Source: Taudactylus pleione
Taxonomy: Eukaryota; Chordata; Amphibia; Anura; Myobatrachidae
DNA: 64,000 nt
Direction of reading: 5' to 3'
Assembly: GCA_031769625.1 (NCBI GenBank)
Contig: JAUIMM010000126.1
Coordinates: 5,542,001-5,606,000, forward strand
The position numbers were made by a program, and so were the translations under genes. The first letter of the stretch is position 1. Each line of letters opens with the position of its first letter. Below the pieces are notes generated by a model. The model did not search any database, was not told the origin of the DNA, and worked only from the letters and a program-made list of their open reading frames with translations. Shown one piece after another: positions 42,323-54,574 of the stretch.

Positions 42323-42840
42323 GAGAGATGTATGAAGGGACAATAGGTGAGAAAACGATAAGTTATGTGCTGCATTACCGCTTCCCTGCAGGTAGTAATG
42401 CAGGGAAGCGAGCAGAATGACAGTGGTGCTATGTGCCCCTGTCCTTATCGGCGCTCCTATTTTCAAGATAGCATGCCGATGTGCAGGCAAATCTATGAAT
42501 GATCAGTGGGACTATCGATTTTGACAGCTGCACCTATCGTTACCTCACTGACATGGCACTGTCCCTGGTTGTCAGTTCAGGCAGCCAGGGATTGTGCATA
42601 CAAAAAAAAAACAATAAAGATATTTTTTTCTATTAACCGCAGGTGCTGCTGGGAGTTACTGACCGGTACATGCGCAGACTTACTGCAAGCAAAGGTCATA
42701 AGCTGAAACAGGGTGAGTGCAAATTGCCAGCCAAGTGATTTAGCTCTCTCTCTCTTCGGCAAAAGAGGAGATGATACATGCGAGCAGGGTCTGGACCTGC
42801 TTCACTGTGAAAAATAGGCAAAGCAGCCACATCATACATC
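42323..42840. mobile_element. MITE with GAGATGTATGA ends
   Basis: Left GAGAGATGTATGAAG and right ATCATACATCTCC (reverse complement GGAGATGTATGAT). The interior holds a GC-rich inverted pair around GCATTACC(GCTTCCCTGC...GCAGGGAAGC) at 42373-42410. Flanking duplication not clear. Confidence 0.55.
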
Positions 42841-42849
42841 TCCTTCTGT

Positions 42850-43725
42850 GTATATTATTGTTATCAATGTCAACAACATGCACAGCATAAAGTAGTTATC
42901 AATGCACACCTTTCCTGTGTATTTCCATTTTAGTTTTGTACTGTTGCTGTTGCTTTTTTGATGAGTTCTTAAAAGAGAAAATAGGAACTACTGTACCAAA
43001 ATGTTTAATATACAGTGAAGTAGATACACAATTTAGAAACCAGATACCTGAGGTGTACTTCAATACTTTTGTTGATGTGATAATCATACTGCAATTTGCA
43101 TTTTTAAAGTGTGGCATAGTAATGAAAATCTAGATGAAGGTGGGTAGGGTCAGATTCAAATATGTTTGATAGCTTCTGCTATACAGATAAATATACAGTA
43201 TATGCATATTGTAGTTTCACGTTTATTTTCATCTAGAATAAGGGAACGATTGGGTACTTAAAGGGTCGTAGAATTAAGTTAGGACTACCCATAACATCCT
43301 AAAATGATGATAATAGAATCGGTATTGCAGTGGTTCAAGTACTGCGGCAATACTTGTTAAATAGATTTTACTACATAAGTGCAGACTATCCTGATTTGCA
43401 TGGAACTCGGCTGGATCTGTGTTACCATGAAATTGGGTGATCTGGTGTGACAACTGGGCATAACAATGTGAGCACATGGAACCTCCCTATCTTGTATATT
43501 TAATGCTACATGCAATTCTGATTCTTGCACTTAGAATCTGGCTAGCTCAAGTGCCAACACTAATGATGACGATTGTGGCAGCTGACATAAAATCAATGGG
43601 CGGAACTACCATCTACTTGCAGATGCATGCACCCCCTGCACTAGCCCTACATCAGGCTTCCATGGCTGCCCGCAACTACAGCCACTTTGTGTGTGACTCA
43701 GAATCAGCCCCATAATGTGAAGACT
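42850..43725. other. Spacer, no gene seen
   Basis: The segment ending ACTCAGAATCAGCCCC near 43711 may be a decayed member of a Harbinger-like family. No coding signature. Confidence 0.35.
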
Positions 43726-43728
43726 GAG

Positions 43729-44165
43729 GGATCTATCCATTCTCATTTACTTTATATAAAAGCAGGTGGAAAATTAACATTTGGAAAAATTAAGTTGTGG
43801 GGCCATTCATCATAAAGGTAACGTAGGAGATATCACAGATATCTCCTGCTTACCTTCTCTCCCGATGTAGCCCGCTGTCTAATCTGAATTCATCAATCTC
43901 TGAAAATACGATATTTTTAAGTTTGATATGCTGGAGCATTTGCCACCTTCAGATGGTGTTTGCTCCCGCACATGGCGCACATGCCACTCTTTCCCTGAAA
44001 TCCGGGTTGCGAAAGGGAACCTTGCGGATCCCTCCACCCCTGTCAGGCTCCTTCCGCATGACACTGGGGCTTTGTGCGCTTGTGTGAACAAGCACTGCCG
44101 AGTCAAAAGGAACAGTGAAAACATTTTGGGAGACATCTGATTTTTGGATCAACTTTAACCCTGGT
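43729..44165 (+). repeat. Left part of a piggyBac-like element (second copy)
   Basis: AGGGATCTATCCATTCTC at the left end parallels AGGGGTCTATTCATCATC at 11085. The core follows with GCCACCTTCAGATGGTGTTT, CTGAAAATACGATATTTT and GGGTTGCGAAAGGGAACC, and GATTTTTGGATCAACTTT near 44150 matches GATTTTTGGATCAGCTGT in the first copy. The matching right end lies 2 kb away at about 46215-46275. Confidence 0.65.
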
Positions 44166-44169
44166 TAAG

Positions 44170-46195
44170 GGTTAAAATAAGTACTGTACTCATAAATGAT
44201 TGTAATATTTATAAATGTACAATTTGTGATGTAAAGTATATGTATTTAATTGTATTCATGACATAACCCTTCTATAATTTATGTATACAGGTATATCTAT
44301 TTCGTGTATTTTACAGGAAGTTTATATAGTACTTCTTTCTTTGGTGGGGATGTGCCTCATTGTATGGGATACACACACACTAGTAGAAGAGGTGGAGTGA
44401 TCTAGCTGGGGGTGGTTTGGTTCCTGTCAGAAAAGGAGAGTCCGGTTTTCAGGAGATTGTGTCAGCTGTGCTGAGAGCTGTTCTGTCTGCAGATCTCTCC
44501 CTACAATGTCAACCCCATGTCTCCCGAGCAGTTTCGGACTCAGGAGGGTGGAGTCAGAGAGGGAGCAGGGAAGCTGATGGGAGAAGTGGTTCTCACCCTG
44601 CCCTGCCCAGAGAGGCGATTGCGGTGGCCAGTGGCTGTGTGGGAGCGGAGGTGGGAACTGACGGTGACAAGAGGTGCCCCGCTGATATTAAAGGGGGAGT
44701 TGCGGCACATCTTCACTGCTAAGAGGCAGTGTTCTAGGAGAGGGGGCACACCTGCAGTTTAGGAGGCGAGCAGGCAGCAGTTGAGGTCAGCAGCAGCTGA
44801 GATGAGTCAGTCAACTGAGGGGGCTCAGCTATAATAGGAGACAATGCAGCACCTGAGGGATCGGACTATTCAGCCGCCCAGGAGGAGACAGCTGCATTTA
44901 ACAAAATTCAAGGGTCTGTCAGCTGAGCAGAGCCAGGATAGCAGAAGCCCCCGCTACTATAAGAGGTTGTGAGCACTTACATAGTACCAATAGAAGACAT
45001 AGGTGATATATTATTCACCTACTGTATATATGCTCACTATAGCTGTCAGCTAGATAGGAGAACAGACAGTGAGTGATAGGAGAACAGGCAGTGAGTGATA
45101 GGAGAACAGGCAGTGAGTGATAGGAGAACAGGCAGTGAGTGATTGGAACTCAGTAGTACACTCAGCACTTCCAAGAAATTTTCGGTTTGAGAGGAGAACT
45201 GGGGGAGCATATTAGGAGTATTAATTGTGCCAGAGGATTACATATATTTAAATATATCCTCCCCTCACTGAGGTATCATCTATATAACAACTTTATGTGA
45301 GGTAATTCAGTGACAGGCCTTCAGGTATTCTGTCATTGGGAAAAATGCTAATTCCAGGGGATAAAGCAATTCAACTTTAAACTTTGCAGCAGCTCCAACT
45401 AGAAATACTGCCAAATACAGAATATACACTTTTGTTGGGATAAATAAGTATATTACTACAGTTGCAGATAGAGTATAGAGGAGGTCAGAGCCACAGCTCA
45501 GCGCATAAGTTTACTCTATGGCTACTTCCTCTGCTGCCTTTATGAAACGTCATTATTACTCTGATCCAACTACTTTACTGTGTGAGACTATTCACACAAG
45601 TGGACCTGAATAACTGTATATGACTTTGATATTTCCGGGGATGTCGGATTCGCTGTAAGAGTCTAGATTCCTGCATAGTTTCTATTTCCGGATCAATATA
45701 TCTTTATATAGATTATTCTGTTGTATAAATGTATTGTTCAGTTAAAATTTATGAATATATAAACATGTATAACTGTGTATTTCAAAGTTAAGGTATATAG
45801 CAAACAATTGTTATTGCCTAGACATTATTTATTCATATAAAGATATATGAATTATAATCTAAGGGTGTTACTTAGCTGGAAGAGCACCGAGAGTTATTGA
45901 TGAACACCAAACCTAAGAGGGACAGGATTTGAACAGGACTACTATTTTCATTTATTTACTGGGTTATCTACCCCAAATTACTTAATTCCTATTAACATTT
46001 GGGTTTTCCCAAGTAGGCCCAGACTGACTACTAATACTTATGTGGAGGCACTGATAAAAGGATGTACACAACTTACAGGAATGTTAAGGGTGGGTACATT
46101 GGATAACAAGGGCGTTAGTAACCTGGTGACCCTAGAGAGGGTAAAAGGGGGTTAACACAACTGTCTCCGCACTGGAGCAATAATGAATTGCTTCA
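44170..46195. other. Insert or extra interior of the piggyBac-like element
   Basis: About 2 kb with a GC-rich portion (44400-44960) and AT-rich remainder. It includes a four-copy 22-bp array at 45053-45144. The longest frames (44417-44762, both strands) show no known domain; a transposase could not be recognised. Confidence 0.3.
45053..45144. repeat. 22-bp tandem repeat, four copies
   Basis: Unit GATAGGAGAACAGGCAGTGA plus GT; the first copy has ACAGACAG and the others are near identical. Confidence 0.9.
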
Positions 46196-46214
46196 ACGCT
46201 TGCAGCAAGGAGGA

Positions 46215-46275
46215 ATTTTAATTATCGGGATCGTCTGGACCCTGATAATTAATATAACGAATAGACCCCTGAGAC
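46215..46275 (+). repeat. Right end of a piggyBac-like element
   Basis: TTAATTATCGGGATCGTCTG and GAATAGACCCCT parallel TTAATTATCAGGGTCCGTTC and GAATACATCCCT at the right end of the first copy. On the opposite strand it reads AGGGGTCTATTCG. Confidence 0.6.
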
Positions 46276-46279
46276 ACAC

Positions 46280-48470
46280 AAACAATTGGAGTTCATGAGA
46301 AATGAGTGCACATATTACATATACAAATCTGTAGACAGAGACAAGCACAAAATGGAGTGGGGACATATCTGTCCATTGGCAAGTGTGTGCCGGTGGTCTG
46401 CTGACCGCCCGTACACACACAGCGGCAGCCGTAGGGAGGGGGTGGGACATGCCGCCGATCTGCCCACCTACACACACGGTGAACAGAGACACACACAGGC
46501 AATGAGAGAGAAATATACACATACAAATTTGGAGTTGAGACTAATTGAAATGGTGAGGGAGAGACAAAGGAGTAATGGAGAGAGACACAGAGGCAGGATG
46601 GTGGCAGAGAGCTGGAGACACAAATAGATGGTGAAACCAACATGGGGGGTTGGGTAATAGAATCAAGGGTAAGCAGAGGAGGAGAGGGAAAGCTAAATTC
46701 TGTGCAGCATGTTCCTGACACTGACAGAAGTAAATGTAATTACCTTCCCTTCTGCCACAGCCATGCTGTGCATAATAGTCCTGTCCTATGAAGGAGGGAG
46801 AGGAGGAGGAGAAAGGAGCAAGTGCAGTTTGCATTTGGCAGTGCTGCCTGTATAAATTGCCTTGCATGGTTTCTATAAGACTACAGGCTTTGCATGGCCC
46901 AGGCTACAGGAGTGCTGGCCCAAATAACTGAATTTGAAACTTGAGCACCCAATCCTATCAGAACACTTTTGCGTCTACTGAAATGCCATTGTCATGCTCA
47001 ACAATCTCATGCATGGTAGTGGAACTGTATGGCATTTGTGCTAATATCCAGTCTTTTCAGTACTGAGTATGAGCTAAAAAACTGTAACACCAATATTCCA
47101 TGAAGGTTTCCATGACGTTACCCCTTATTTTTGTTTAGGTGCTACAGTCACTAAAATTGTTTAAGAAACCCATTACCTATAATCTTGACAAGACAGTATT
47201 ACCACATGTGTGAATTCTGGTGAACTAGTTGCAGAGTTACAACCAAAATGTGAACTCTCCAACAGCAAAAGAAAATTTCTAGAGGTGGATTTCCAAACTA
47301 AAGCTACACATAAGTTATTTAATGTAGATAAAGGCAACATATAACACTAAGAATAAACTTCTAGTTTAACAAATATTGGTCTGCATTTAAATTCCCCTTA
47401 GTGATATACATTACACAAATACATAAATGCAGCCAGTATCTTTATGGCCTGTGCAGCCAAGCTCAATGGAGAGAGACAGCTGCAGCTTTGCAGGTAAGAA
47501 GGGTGATGAATGATTTCATCACCCTTCATTAAAATGATTTCACCGCCGCCATGGCTCCCCACCTCCCTCCATCACCCTGGCCAATTCTTGTTATGGCCTG
47601 CATGTGCGGTTTATAATGAGTCAGTATGACTCATTATAATGTCACTGGCTGGGGGCCCCATCATCCCGCGGGCCCCGGCTGCAACACTGCTAGTTCCACC
47701 CCTGTTCCATACAATAGAGAGAACATCTCAGTGACTGTCATATAACACAGAGAGCATCCTAGTAACTACCATACAGAGAACATCTTACAGACCACCATAC
47801 AATACAGAGAGCTTTATGCAGACCACCATATAAAGCAGAAATTATTCTAATTACATATCCACACAGCTACTGTACTTATCTGCCTGAGGTACCTGAAAAA
47901 AGATGCCTTTTCTGTCTGCTTCAACTGCAGTCATCTCATCTGTCTTCCCTCACATGCAATTGATCAGTCCACAGGCTCATTAATTTGCTCAAGGAATAGA
48001 GCTCACTTAAGCTGACATACAATGGGTGTAGAGAGCTGGGCATGGTGTTACTTTCCTCCTTCTTTGTCCTCATTTCTCTTTTTCCCTCCTTCACTCTTCT
48101 TAATTCTACTCCATCTTTTCCTACTTTCTTCTTTTCTTTTCCTCGTCTTCCTTGTCCATCTTTTTTCTCTATCCTTGTCTTTTGCCCTCCTTTATCATTC
48201 TCTATCTTGTTCCTCCTCCACGATTTCCAACTTTCTTCATCAGATAACAACATTGGAGCATGCAGTGTTCCATGCAATGTAGTGTAGTGTAGTGCCACAG
48301 TGTACACATAATGCAATTGAAATTATTTCATACACCTTGACTGGTGGTACCTTTCAACAATCAGATCCTCTTTATGATTTGAAAGCACCTTGTGGACCAT
48401 GGTTATTCCAGTTGGATGCAAACTAGAAAACCCCAAGGAAAACCCACAGGAGCAACTGATCCTTATTTTG
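46280..48470. other. Unclassified sequence, no gene seen
   Basis: CA-rich text near 46280-46620 and purine- or pyrimidine-rich text near 48040-48240 keep several frames open on both strands, without any domain. A hAT-type end (CTAGTTCCACCCCTG) lies near 47690-47704. 47636 on contains GAGTCAGTATGACTC, a perfect short palindrome with flanking TTATAAT. Confidence 0.4.
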
Positions 48471-48472
48471 TG

Positions 48473-48717
48473 CAGTGGCGTCACAAGGGGGGTGCTAGGG
48501 GTGACACCATGGTGCAGACTCCCCCTCATTGACAGGAGCTGGGTGCTGCACTGTAGCATTTAGTGCAGCACTCAGCTCCTGACACTGAGGGATATGGCCA
48601 GCAATCCACGCAGGTTCCTCCTGCACCCCCCGCTCTCCCCCCAAGTAATAGGAATGGGGGTTCCGCCCACGTGGCCATGCACCCTTTTCGGTGACACCTT
48701 GGGGAGGGACGCCACTG
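48473..48717. mobile_element. hAT-type MITE with perfect 8-bp duplication
   Basis: Ends CAGTGGCGTCAC and, on the opposite strand, CAGTGGCGTCCC. ATTTTGTG flanks both sides exactly (48465-48472 and 48718-48725). 245 bp, GC-rich, non-coding. Confidence 0.9.
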
Positions 48718-48725
48718 ATTTTGTG

Positions 48726-51475
48726 TTAATCAAAATAAAACACAAATCCAATTGCTAAATTCTGTAAACAACCCTTACAATCCCCAAACCATGCAGTTTT
48801 AAATAAGATAGTATGGAGAAAATTAAGCACATTATTCACAAAAAGCTGGGTACACACTAAGATTAAGATTTTGCCCAACAATGCTAACAACTAGACTGAT
48901 TCAGACTGACCAAAATGATCCCGAAAATGACCAATTTACACCGTACACACTTTGTTTTGCCTCATTCTGAGATTCTAATTTGGTGGGAAGATCCAAGCCA
49001 AAACCAAACCTCTCATCTCTTCTTCTGAACACAGCTACAGCCCCAGTATGAAAGGTCTATATACTTATTCAACAAGCGTGCTGAAGGTTTTGATTTCACG
49101 TCTTGTCTCAAAATTACCTATTTGTTTTTTTTTACTTTAATTTTATTGGTTTCATGGTCACATTAAACATGGAGAAAGGTCTGACACAATTTATCTTAAT
49201 TTAAGACTTTACTTCACAAAAAGCTGAAATTTCTATAAGAAATGTATAGACTTTTTCTGACATGTATTAAACTATTGCAAAGTGTAATTGAAACTGGTAT
49301 TGTATATTTGAAAACATTATTTACATGTCAGTTACTGGTTGGAAATTTTTTTTCTCACTTGTATAGCATAAAATATGATGTTAGCAACCTTTCAGTGTGG
49401 TTCCAACTTTCTCATTGGCAGACAATTGAGGCCTGTTTTCAGATAGTTAAAATGTTTCACCCCAAACCATGTATAATCCATGTATAAATAATTAATTAAA
49501 TGACTGGATAAAGATAAATAATATATCTCAGTCATGGAATTATTTGTGGAATCAAATTATGACATCACTACATTCATATAGCACCTCAAGCTCTTGTGTA
49601 GAGATGTACTCCTGTATCGCTATGGTATACACAATTGTCTGGTTGTCTGTGACAACCAGCTAAAAATGTTAAAATAGGTAATGGCCTTTGCACATAGGAG
49701 TCCATTAATTCTATTTCTTTTTTGTTCCATTTTTAACTGCTGAACGGAGGAAAGATGCAAGCTTCTATAGAGATGATCAATCTCTATGGAAAGAAGCAAG
49801 GCAAGCTACAGAGTGTTTTACCAAGGCAGATGGCAGTGCAGGAATATGGGAAAATAAAATGTGATCTGCCTGCCTCTTCCTATGCTTTGCCATCTGCCTT
49901 GGTACAGTAAGATGGCCCTATGCACCGCACCATTCATTCTTCCTAGGTATAAAAGACATTCATGTAATTTCCATCTCTCCTCTTTTCAGCTGTCAGAACA
50001 TAATGGAGGAGAAATGGAATTAGTTAACACTCACGTAAACATAAACTTTGGCTGTTACCTGTAATTTAAGAAGCATCTGACTTAGGTTGGGTAGATCTAT
50101 GCAAAAATGTTATATAAAGGGAGACTATCGCATTAATATTTCTGAGAATGTGGACATAGTATTTAAATATAGTTTAAGACTCCTACAAATTGTTTTTTAC
50201 TTATCATTTTATGAAACAACAATTGCTCTACAAATAATTTATCATTCATCAGAATAAATAACTCTCCATGTTGTTCCTTTTTTAGTGACACCTGTGCAAT
50301 AAAAGCACTCAGCACTGACTTTCATTCACTAATTCAGAGGGTTTATTATTCACAGCATGTGATTATTGCAAAAACTTTATATGCTATCTTTTTTTTTTTT
50401 CTTTTTTTTCTTCTCTCTTTTGTTTTGTTTTTTTTGCATGTTTTTTCCCATCTAAACCCCAGGGAAACACTTAGTCCTTAAGCAATGTTTTTTCAGACTC
50501 ATTGGCGTAGAAAATTGGACACTGAATGTGTGCATAACCAATGCTGTTCACAAAGGCTAACACAAGGGAAGAATGGGTGCAAACAATATGAGCATAGAGG
50601 GAATACGGCTCTTATTGGAAAACAATTTCCTAACATTAATGCGGCTGTTTTCTCCCAAGAATCCCAGGTTTCAGAGTTGATTCAATACTTACATTGTAAG
50701 ATAGTCACACAGACAAAAGGTTCATGGCAGCCAACAATTATTATCTTGTTTTCCATGCTGTTATAGGTGTAATATTAATCCTAAAACATTATACTGAATG
50801 TGCTTAGCCAACAATAATAGCTTGGTGTCAAAACACATTTTACAGAAAAACCTTTGAATCATTTCAGGTTTACAAGTGATGTACATAAAAGAGGTACTCA
50901 ACTTATCAAATAAAATACAAAAAAAGTATTAAAAAAATCTGCATATAAATTCTATTTTAACTTAATACCTGTTAATCCACTTTGTTTCTGTTGTATATGG
51001 CTGAATTAAAGGTACTTACAGATGGTTTTACATCTGCCTGAGGGTGTTACCTGGCAGTACGTTTCACCACTTTATGACTGCAGCTGGAAAACGTACTATT
51101 GTAATGATTAGTTGACCCAATATGAAAAGGTGTTTATAATACTTACAGTAGTTTTAACTAACATATTTGTGTCATAAATACAGTTTACTCTTTCACGATG
51201 ATCTATTGATCATTATTCTGACAGGCAGTTATGATCTGCTGAATCCACTGGCACACTTAAATGTAAAATCATCTGAGTGCTAAATGCTCATGGTAACCAA
51301 TGGCGTTCCTACCTTAAATCATAATTATTTTCTAATGATATAAACAAAATACATAAGCTTAAAAACCCATAACCCTAATATAAATAAAAAACTAAAACAA
51401 CAATTAAAGACATTAATTTATGTATTATGAATCTATGTGATGGTAATGAATGCTTATAGTGTAACTTACATCTGT
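48726..51475. other. AT-rich spacer with one hairpin, no gene seen
   Basis: 48845-48960 has weak MITE-like words (GGGTACACACTA). The open frame at 50485-50766 has no recognised domain. The hairpin at 49815-49910 is listed separately. Confidence 0.4.
49817..49908 (+). other. Hairpin of pre-miRNA-like size
   Basis: ACCAAGGCAGATGGCA (from about 49820) pairs perfectly with TGCCATCTGCCTTGGT (ending about 49905). Imperfect pairing continues inward (GCAGGAATATGGG with CTCTTCCTATGC), leaving a loop of about 20 nt. It could equally be a small MITE; expression is unknown. Confidence 0.35.
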
Positions 51476-51479
51476 TCTA

Positions 51480-51921
51480 CAGAACAAGTTGAGTCTCCCA
51501 TATCCAAATATTCCGAAATACGGAATATTCCGAAATACGGAATTTTTTTGGCATGACTGAGATAATGAAACCTTTGATTTTGATGGTTCAATGTACACAA
51601 ACTTTGTCTAAGGCACAAATTATTAAATAAAATTTTTAAAATAACTTTCAGGCTGTGTGTACAAGGTGTATATGAAACATAAATGAATTTCATTTCTGTA
51701 CACAAACTTTGTTTGAGCCACAAAATTATTGAAAATATTGTATAAATTGACCTGCAGGCTGTGTGTATAAGGTGTATATAACACATAAATGCATTCTGTG
51801 TGTATATTTGGGTCCTATTCCCTAGATATTTCATTATGGTATGCAATTATTCCAACATACGGTATATTTCATTATCCAACATACCCCTGGTCCCAAGCAT
51901 TTGGATATGGAAGACTCAACC
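51480..51921. mobile_element. pogo/Tigger-like MITE
   Basis: Left AAGTTGAGTCTCCCATATCC and, on the opposite strand, AGGTTGAGTCTTCCATATCC. The inside repeats CCGAAATACGGAAT twice near 51520-51545 and has an internal duplication (CAATGTACACAAACTTTGT / TTCTGTACACAAACTTTGT). The termini resemble vertebrate Tigger-type repeats; TA flanks the right end, and the left flank is unclear. Confidence 0.65.
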
Positions 51922-52227
51922 TGTATCACCTTCTCAGACAACAAGCTGCAATGATATTCCCCTTCAAAGTGGCCAGTACTCCATAACATGTAGTCAGTCA
52001 TAACTATGTGTCAAACAATTAAAATATTTCTAAGATTTAGTCATTTTAAGGATGGCTGTTCACTGATTTTCAGGAAATGTTAATGACACCACAATGATCA
52101 TGTTTAACATGCAATGTGTATCCAGTGCTTATACCAATAGATTCCATCCCATAATTTTTAGTTGGTGACTGGCCTTAATGTAATATGTTACATGACAAAA
52201 TAGAGATAATAAATGACTGCAGCAGGC

Positions 52228-52503
52228 AGGGCCATAACTAGGGGTGTGCGAGCAGCACCGCTGCTCACCCACGTCTTCCTGCATCCGGTGAGCACGATGC
52301 CTAGAATGGCATCCTGCAGCTAGAGCATCCTTAGGATGGTTCAGGCATTCACATTGCTGCCCTTACAGTCCCCACGGAGCATCCAGCGGATGCTCCAGGC
52401 ATTTCTGTATTCACTGGCGATTGTTGTCCCGTCCCCACTGCATAATGTTTAACGGGCGTGGCCTGCACCGCTCACCAGGAGTGCTGGTTACGGCGCTAGG
52501 TCT
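52228..52503. repeat. hAT-like MITE, GGGCCATAACTAG family
   Basis: Left AGGGCCATAACTAGGGGTG and right GGTTACGGCGCTAGG. Related by its end to the element at 38956-39226. Target duplication not identified. Confidence 0.45.
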
Positions 52504-52595
52504 GGTAAGACTAAAAGAGAAAAAATCAGACAATAGAAATCAGAAAACATTATTTAAAATGATCCACTTTCCCATACATGCACATACAGTGTATA

Positions 52596-52597
<2 letters not shown>

Positions 52598-52638
<41 letters not shown>

Positions 52639-52663
52639 TATATATAAATATATATATACTGTA
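52598..52663. repeat. (TA)n microsatellite
   Basis: TA repeats with two AAATA interruptions, inside a short ACTGTATA/TACTGTATA context. Confidence 0.95.
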
Positions 52664-52889
52664 TAATTTATGCTAATGTTTGCAGTTGTGAAAGAACTTA
52701 TCTTGAATTTGTATTATTCTTTATATTTTATGTACTGTTAAAATTAAAAATGTTGTATTAGAGATAGAGGATGCTATTTATTATGTTAAAAATCAGGGGG
52801 CGGACGGCCTCTGATAAATAAGTATCTAACTCGCTGCTAGCACCGGAGAAATTCAACAGTGGGGGTGGGGGAACAAATACCATCTGAAG

Positions 52890-53470
52890 GGAATCGATAT
52901 GTAACGCTGGTGGCTGTTTAGCCGCCAGATCAAATACCAACAGCGGCAGCCCGACGGATCGAAATCCTGACTGCAGCAGGTAAGTACTATAACCCTCTCC
53001 TCTCCATACCCTAACCCTCCCTTAGGGTTGCCTAACCCCAATCTCTTCCCGAGTGCCTAACCCCAACCTATCCCCGAGTGCCTGACCCTAACCTCTCCCC
53101 GTTAATGCCTAAACCTAACTCCCCTCCCCGCACCCTGAGCCTAACCCTCCTGGGGGGTGCCTAACCCTAACCTCTTAGTGGTGCCTAACCCTAACCCCCC
53201 TTTCCCTAAACTAACCCTCCCAGGGGGTACCTAACTCTAAGTCCCCCCAGGGGTCCCTAAACCTAACCCACCCACCCTGGCTAAACGCTAAGACACCCGG
53301 CTTACCTTCATTTGGTATGCCGGGTGCCGGGATTTTGTAGTGGGACTAATGATAGACGTCGGGATTTCAACACCTATCTTTAGTCCCATGTTGGAATGTC
53401 AGTGTTGGGATATCATCGGGTGGGATAGCGCCCGCCGGTATCGTGACTGCATCCCCCATCTGAATATGGT
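52890..53470 (+). repeat. CCCTAA-rich repeat family, plus copy
   Basis: The copy begins GATATGTAACGCTGGTGGC and has CCCGACGGATCGAAATCCTG. It then has a degenerate array of 25-35 bp units containing CCTAACCCTAACC (52990-53290), and ends with CCGGTATCGTGACTGCATCC. A diverged copy lies in the opposite orientation at 54170-54570. Confidence 0.7.
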
Positions 53471-53479
53471 TCCCACAGT

Positions 53480-53660
53480 CAAGCTCCGAAAATGTTGTAT
53501 TTTCAGAGCATGATGAATTTGTGTCCCCATACTAGTGTATAAGGACTGTGGGCCAGTTCAGGACTGATAGGTAAGCAGATATCCATGATATCTCATGTAT
53601 AACCTTTATAATGGATGGCCCTGACACTTAATTTATGCAAAAGTCGGTGAAAATGTTAAT
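53480..53660 (-). repeat. piggyBac-like core fragment (third copy)
   Basis: On the minus strand, TTCATCATGCTCTGAAAATA, TACTAGTATGGGGACACAAA and CAGATATCCATGATATC parallel the cores at 11160-11300 and 43800-43900. Confidence 0.6.
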
Positions 53661-53664
53661 GGTA

Positions 53665-53900
53665 AGATGACCCTGCTTGCAATCTTACAATCACAAGGAT
53701 ATATGCTACCTATTGCATATTGGTTCAGCAAGATTGCAGAGGTTCTTGGTGGGCTGTATGATACAGTCACACAGCAATGTTGGCCTATGGTCAGGAGGAT
53801 GTGAAATTTAGGAAAGAGAAAGAAAGTAGAACAATAGACTCTAGACAGACAGGGTAGAGGATAGCAGGGGATGGGGACTCAGGGTGAGGGGGCAGGATCT
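53665..53900 (-). repeat. L2-like LINE 3' UTR fragment
   Basis: CTATTGCATATTGGTTCAGC, AGATTGCAGAGGTTCTTGGT, GGGCTGTATGA and AATGTTGGCCTA match 2165-2280 in the LINE at 1957-4250, same orientation. Confidence 0.75.
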
Positions 53901-54169
53901 CAGTCAGGAATAGGACGGAGTAGTCAGTTAGTGGAAAGGAGGGGTTGGAGACTCGGGGTCATAAACAGGGAGGGGAGGGAGTACTTATTCATCTGCAGTG
54001 CAGGCAACTGGTTCAGAAAAGAAAGAAGCCAGCTGCCACTGACTATTCCGTTTACCAGGCCTGACATACAGTATATCTAGCCTAAATTCTTCTGTTTTAG
54101 AGCTGGATGAATCTTAAGTTGCAACCGACTGAACACTTGCAAATGAATGAGTTTTTTTGGCATACCCCT

Positions 54170-54570
54170 TTGGGGATGCAATTCAATTACTGGCATCCAC
54201 AATGCCGGCTGACGGAATCCCGATGCTGGAAGCCCGACCTGGTACTAAAGATAGGCGCCTAAATCCTGATGCCTATCTTTAGCCAGATCCCCAAATCCCA
54301 ATGGCCGGCATCCCAAATGGAAAGCGGGGAATTGTAGCATGTAGCCATGGAGGGGGAAGGGTTGGGTTTAGGCACTCCCAGGGGGAAGGTTAGGGTTAGG
54401 ATGCGGGAAGTTTTAGGGTTATGCACCACTAAGGGAGGGTTAGGATTGGGCGAGGGGAGAGAGAATGGTAGGGTACTTACTTGCCCCAGTCGGGATCTTC
54501 ATGCTTCAGTCTTCTGGTGTCGGTATTTCATCCGCCAGGTATAGATCCGGCGGCATTACATACAGATTTT
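54170..54570 (-). repeat. CCCTAA-rich repeat family, minus copy
   Basis: Its reverse complement reads ATGTAATGCCGCCGGATCTA, then a shorter array with CCTAACCCTAACC, and ends in CGGCATTGTGGATGCCAGTA. Same order as 52890-53470. Confidence 0.65.
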
Positions 54571-54574
54571 TCTC

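Noticed and set aside
46193..46867. Overlapping ORFs on both strands, 108-142 codons
   Set aside because: CA- and GAGA-rich low-complexity DNA keeps stops rare on both strands; no domain is seen.
47936..48316. Lysine/glutamate-rich minus ORF and serine/phenylalanine-rich plus ORFs
   Set aside because: They are translations of a polypyrimidine tract; strand-symmetric and non-coding in look.
52990..53290. Relic interstitial telomere
   Set aside because: The CCCTAA-like units are degenerate, 25-35 bp long, and lie inside a dispersed repeat that has a second copy at 54170-54570.
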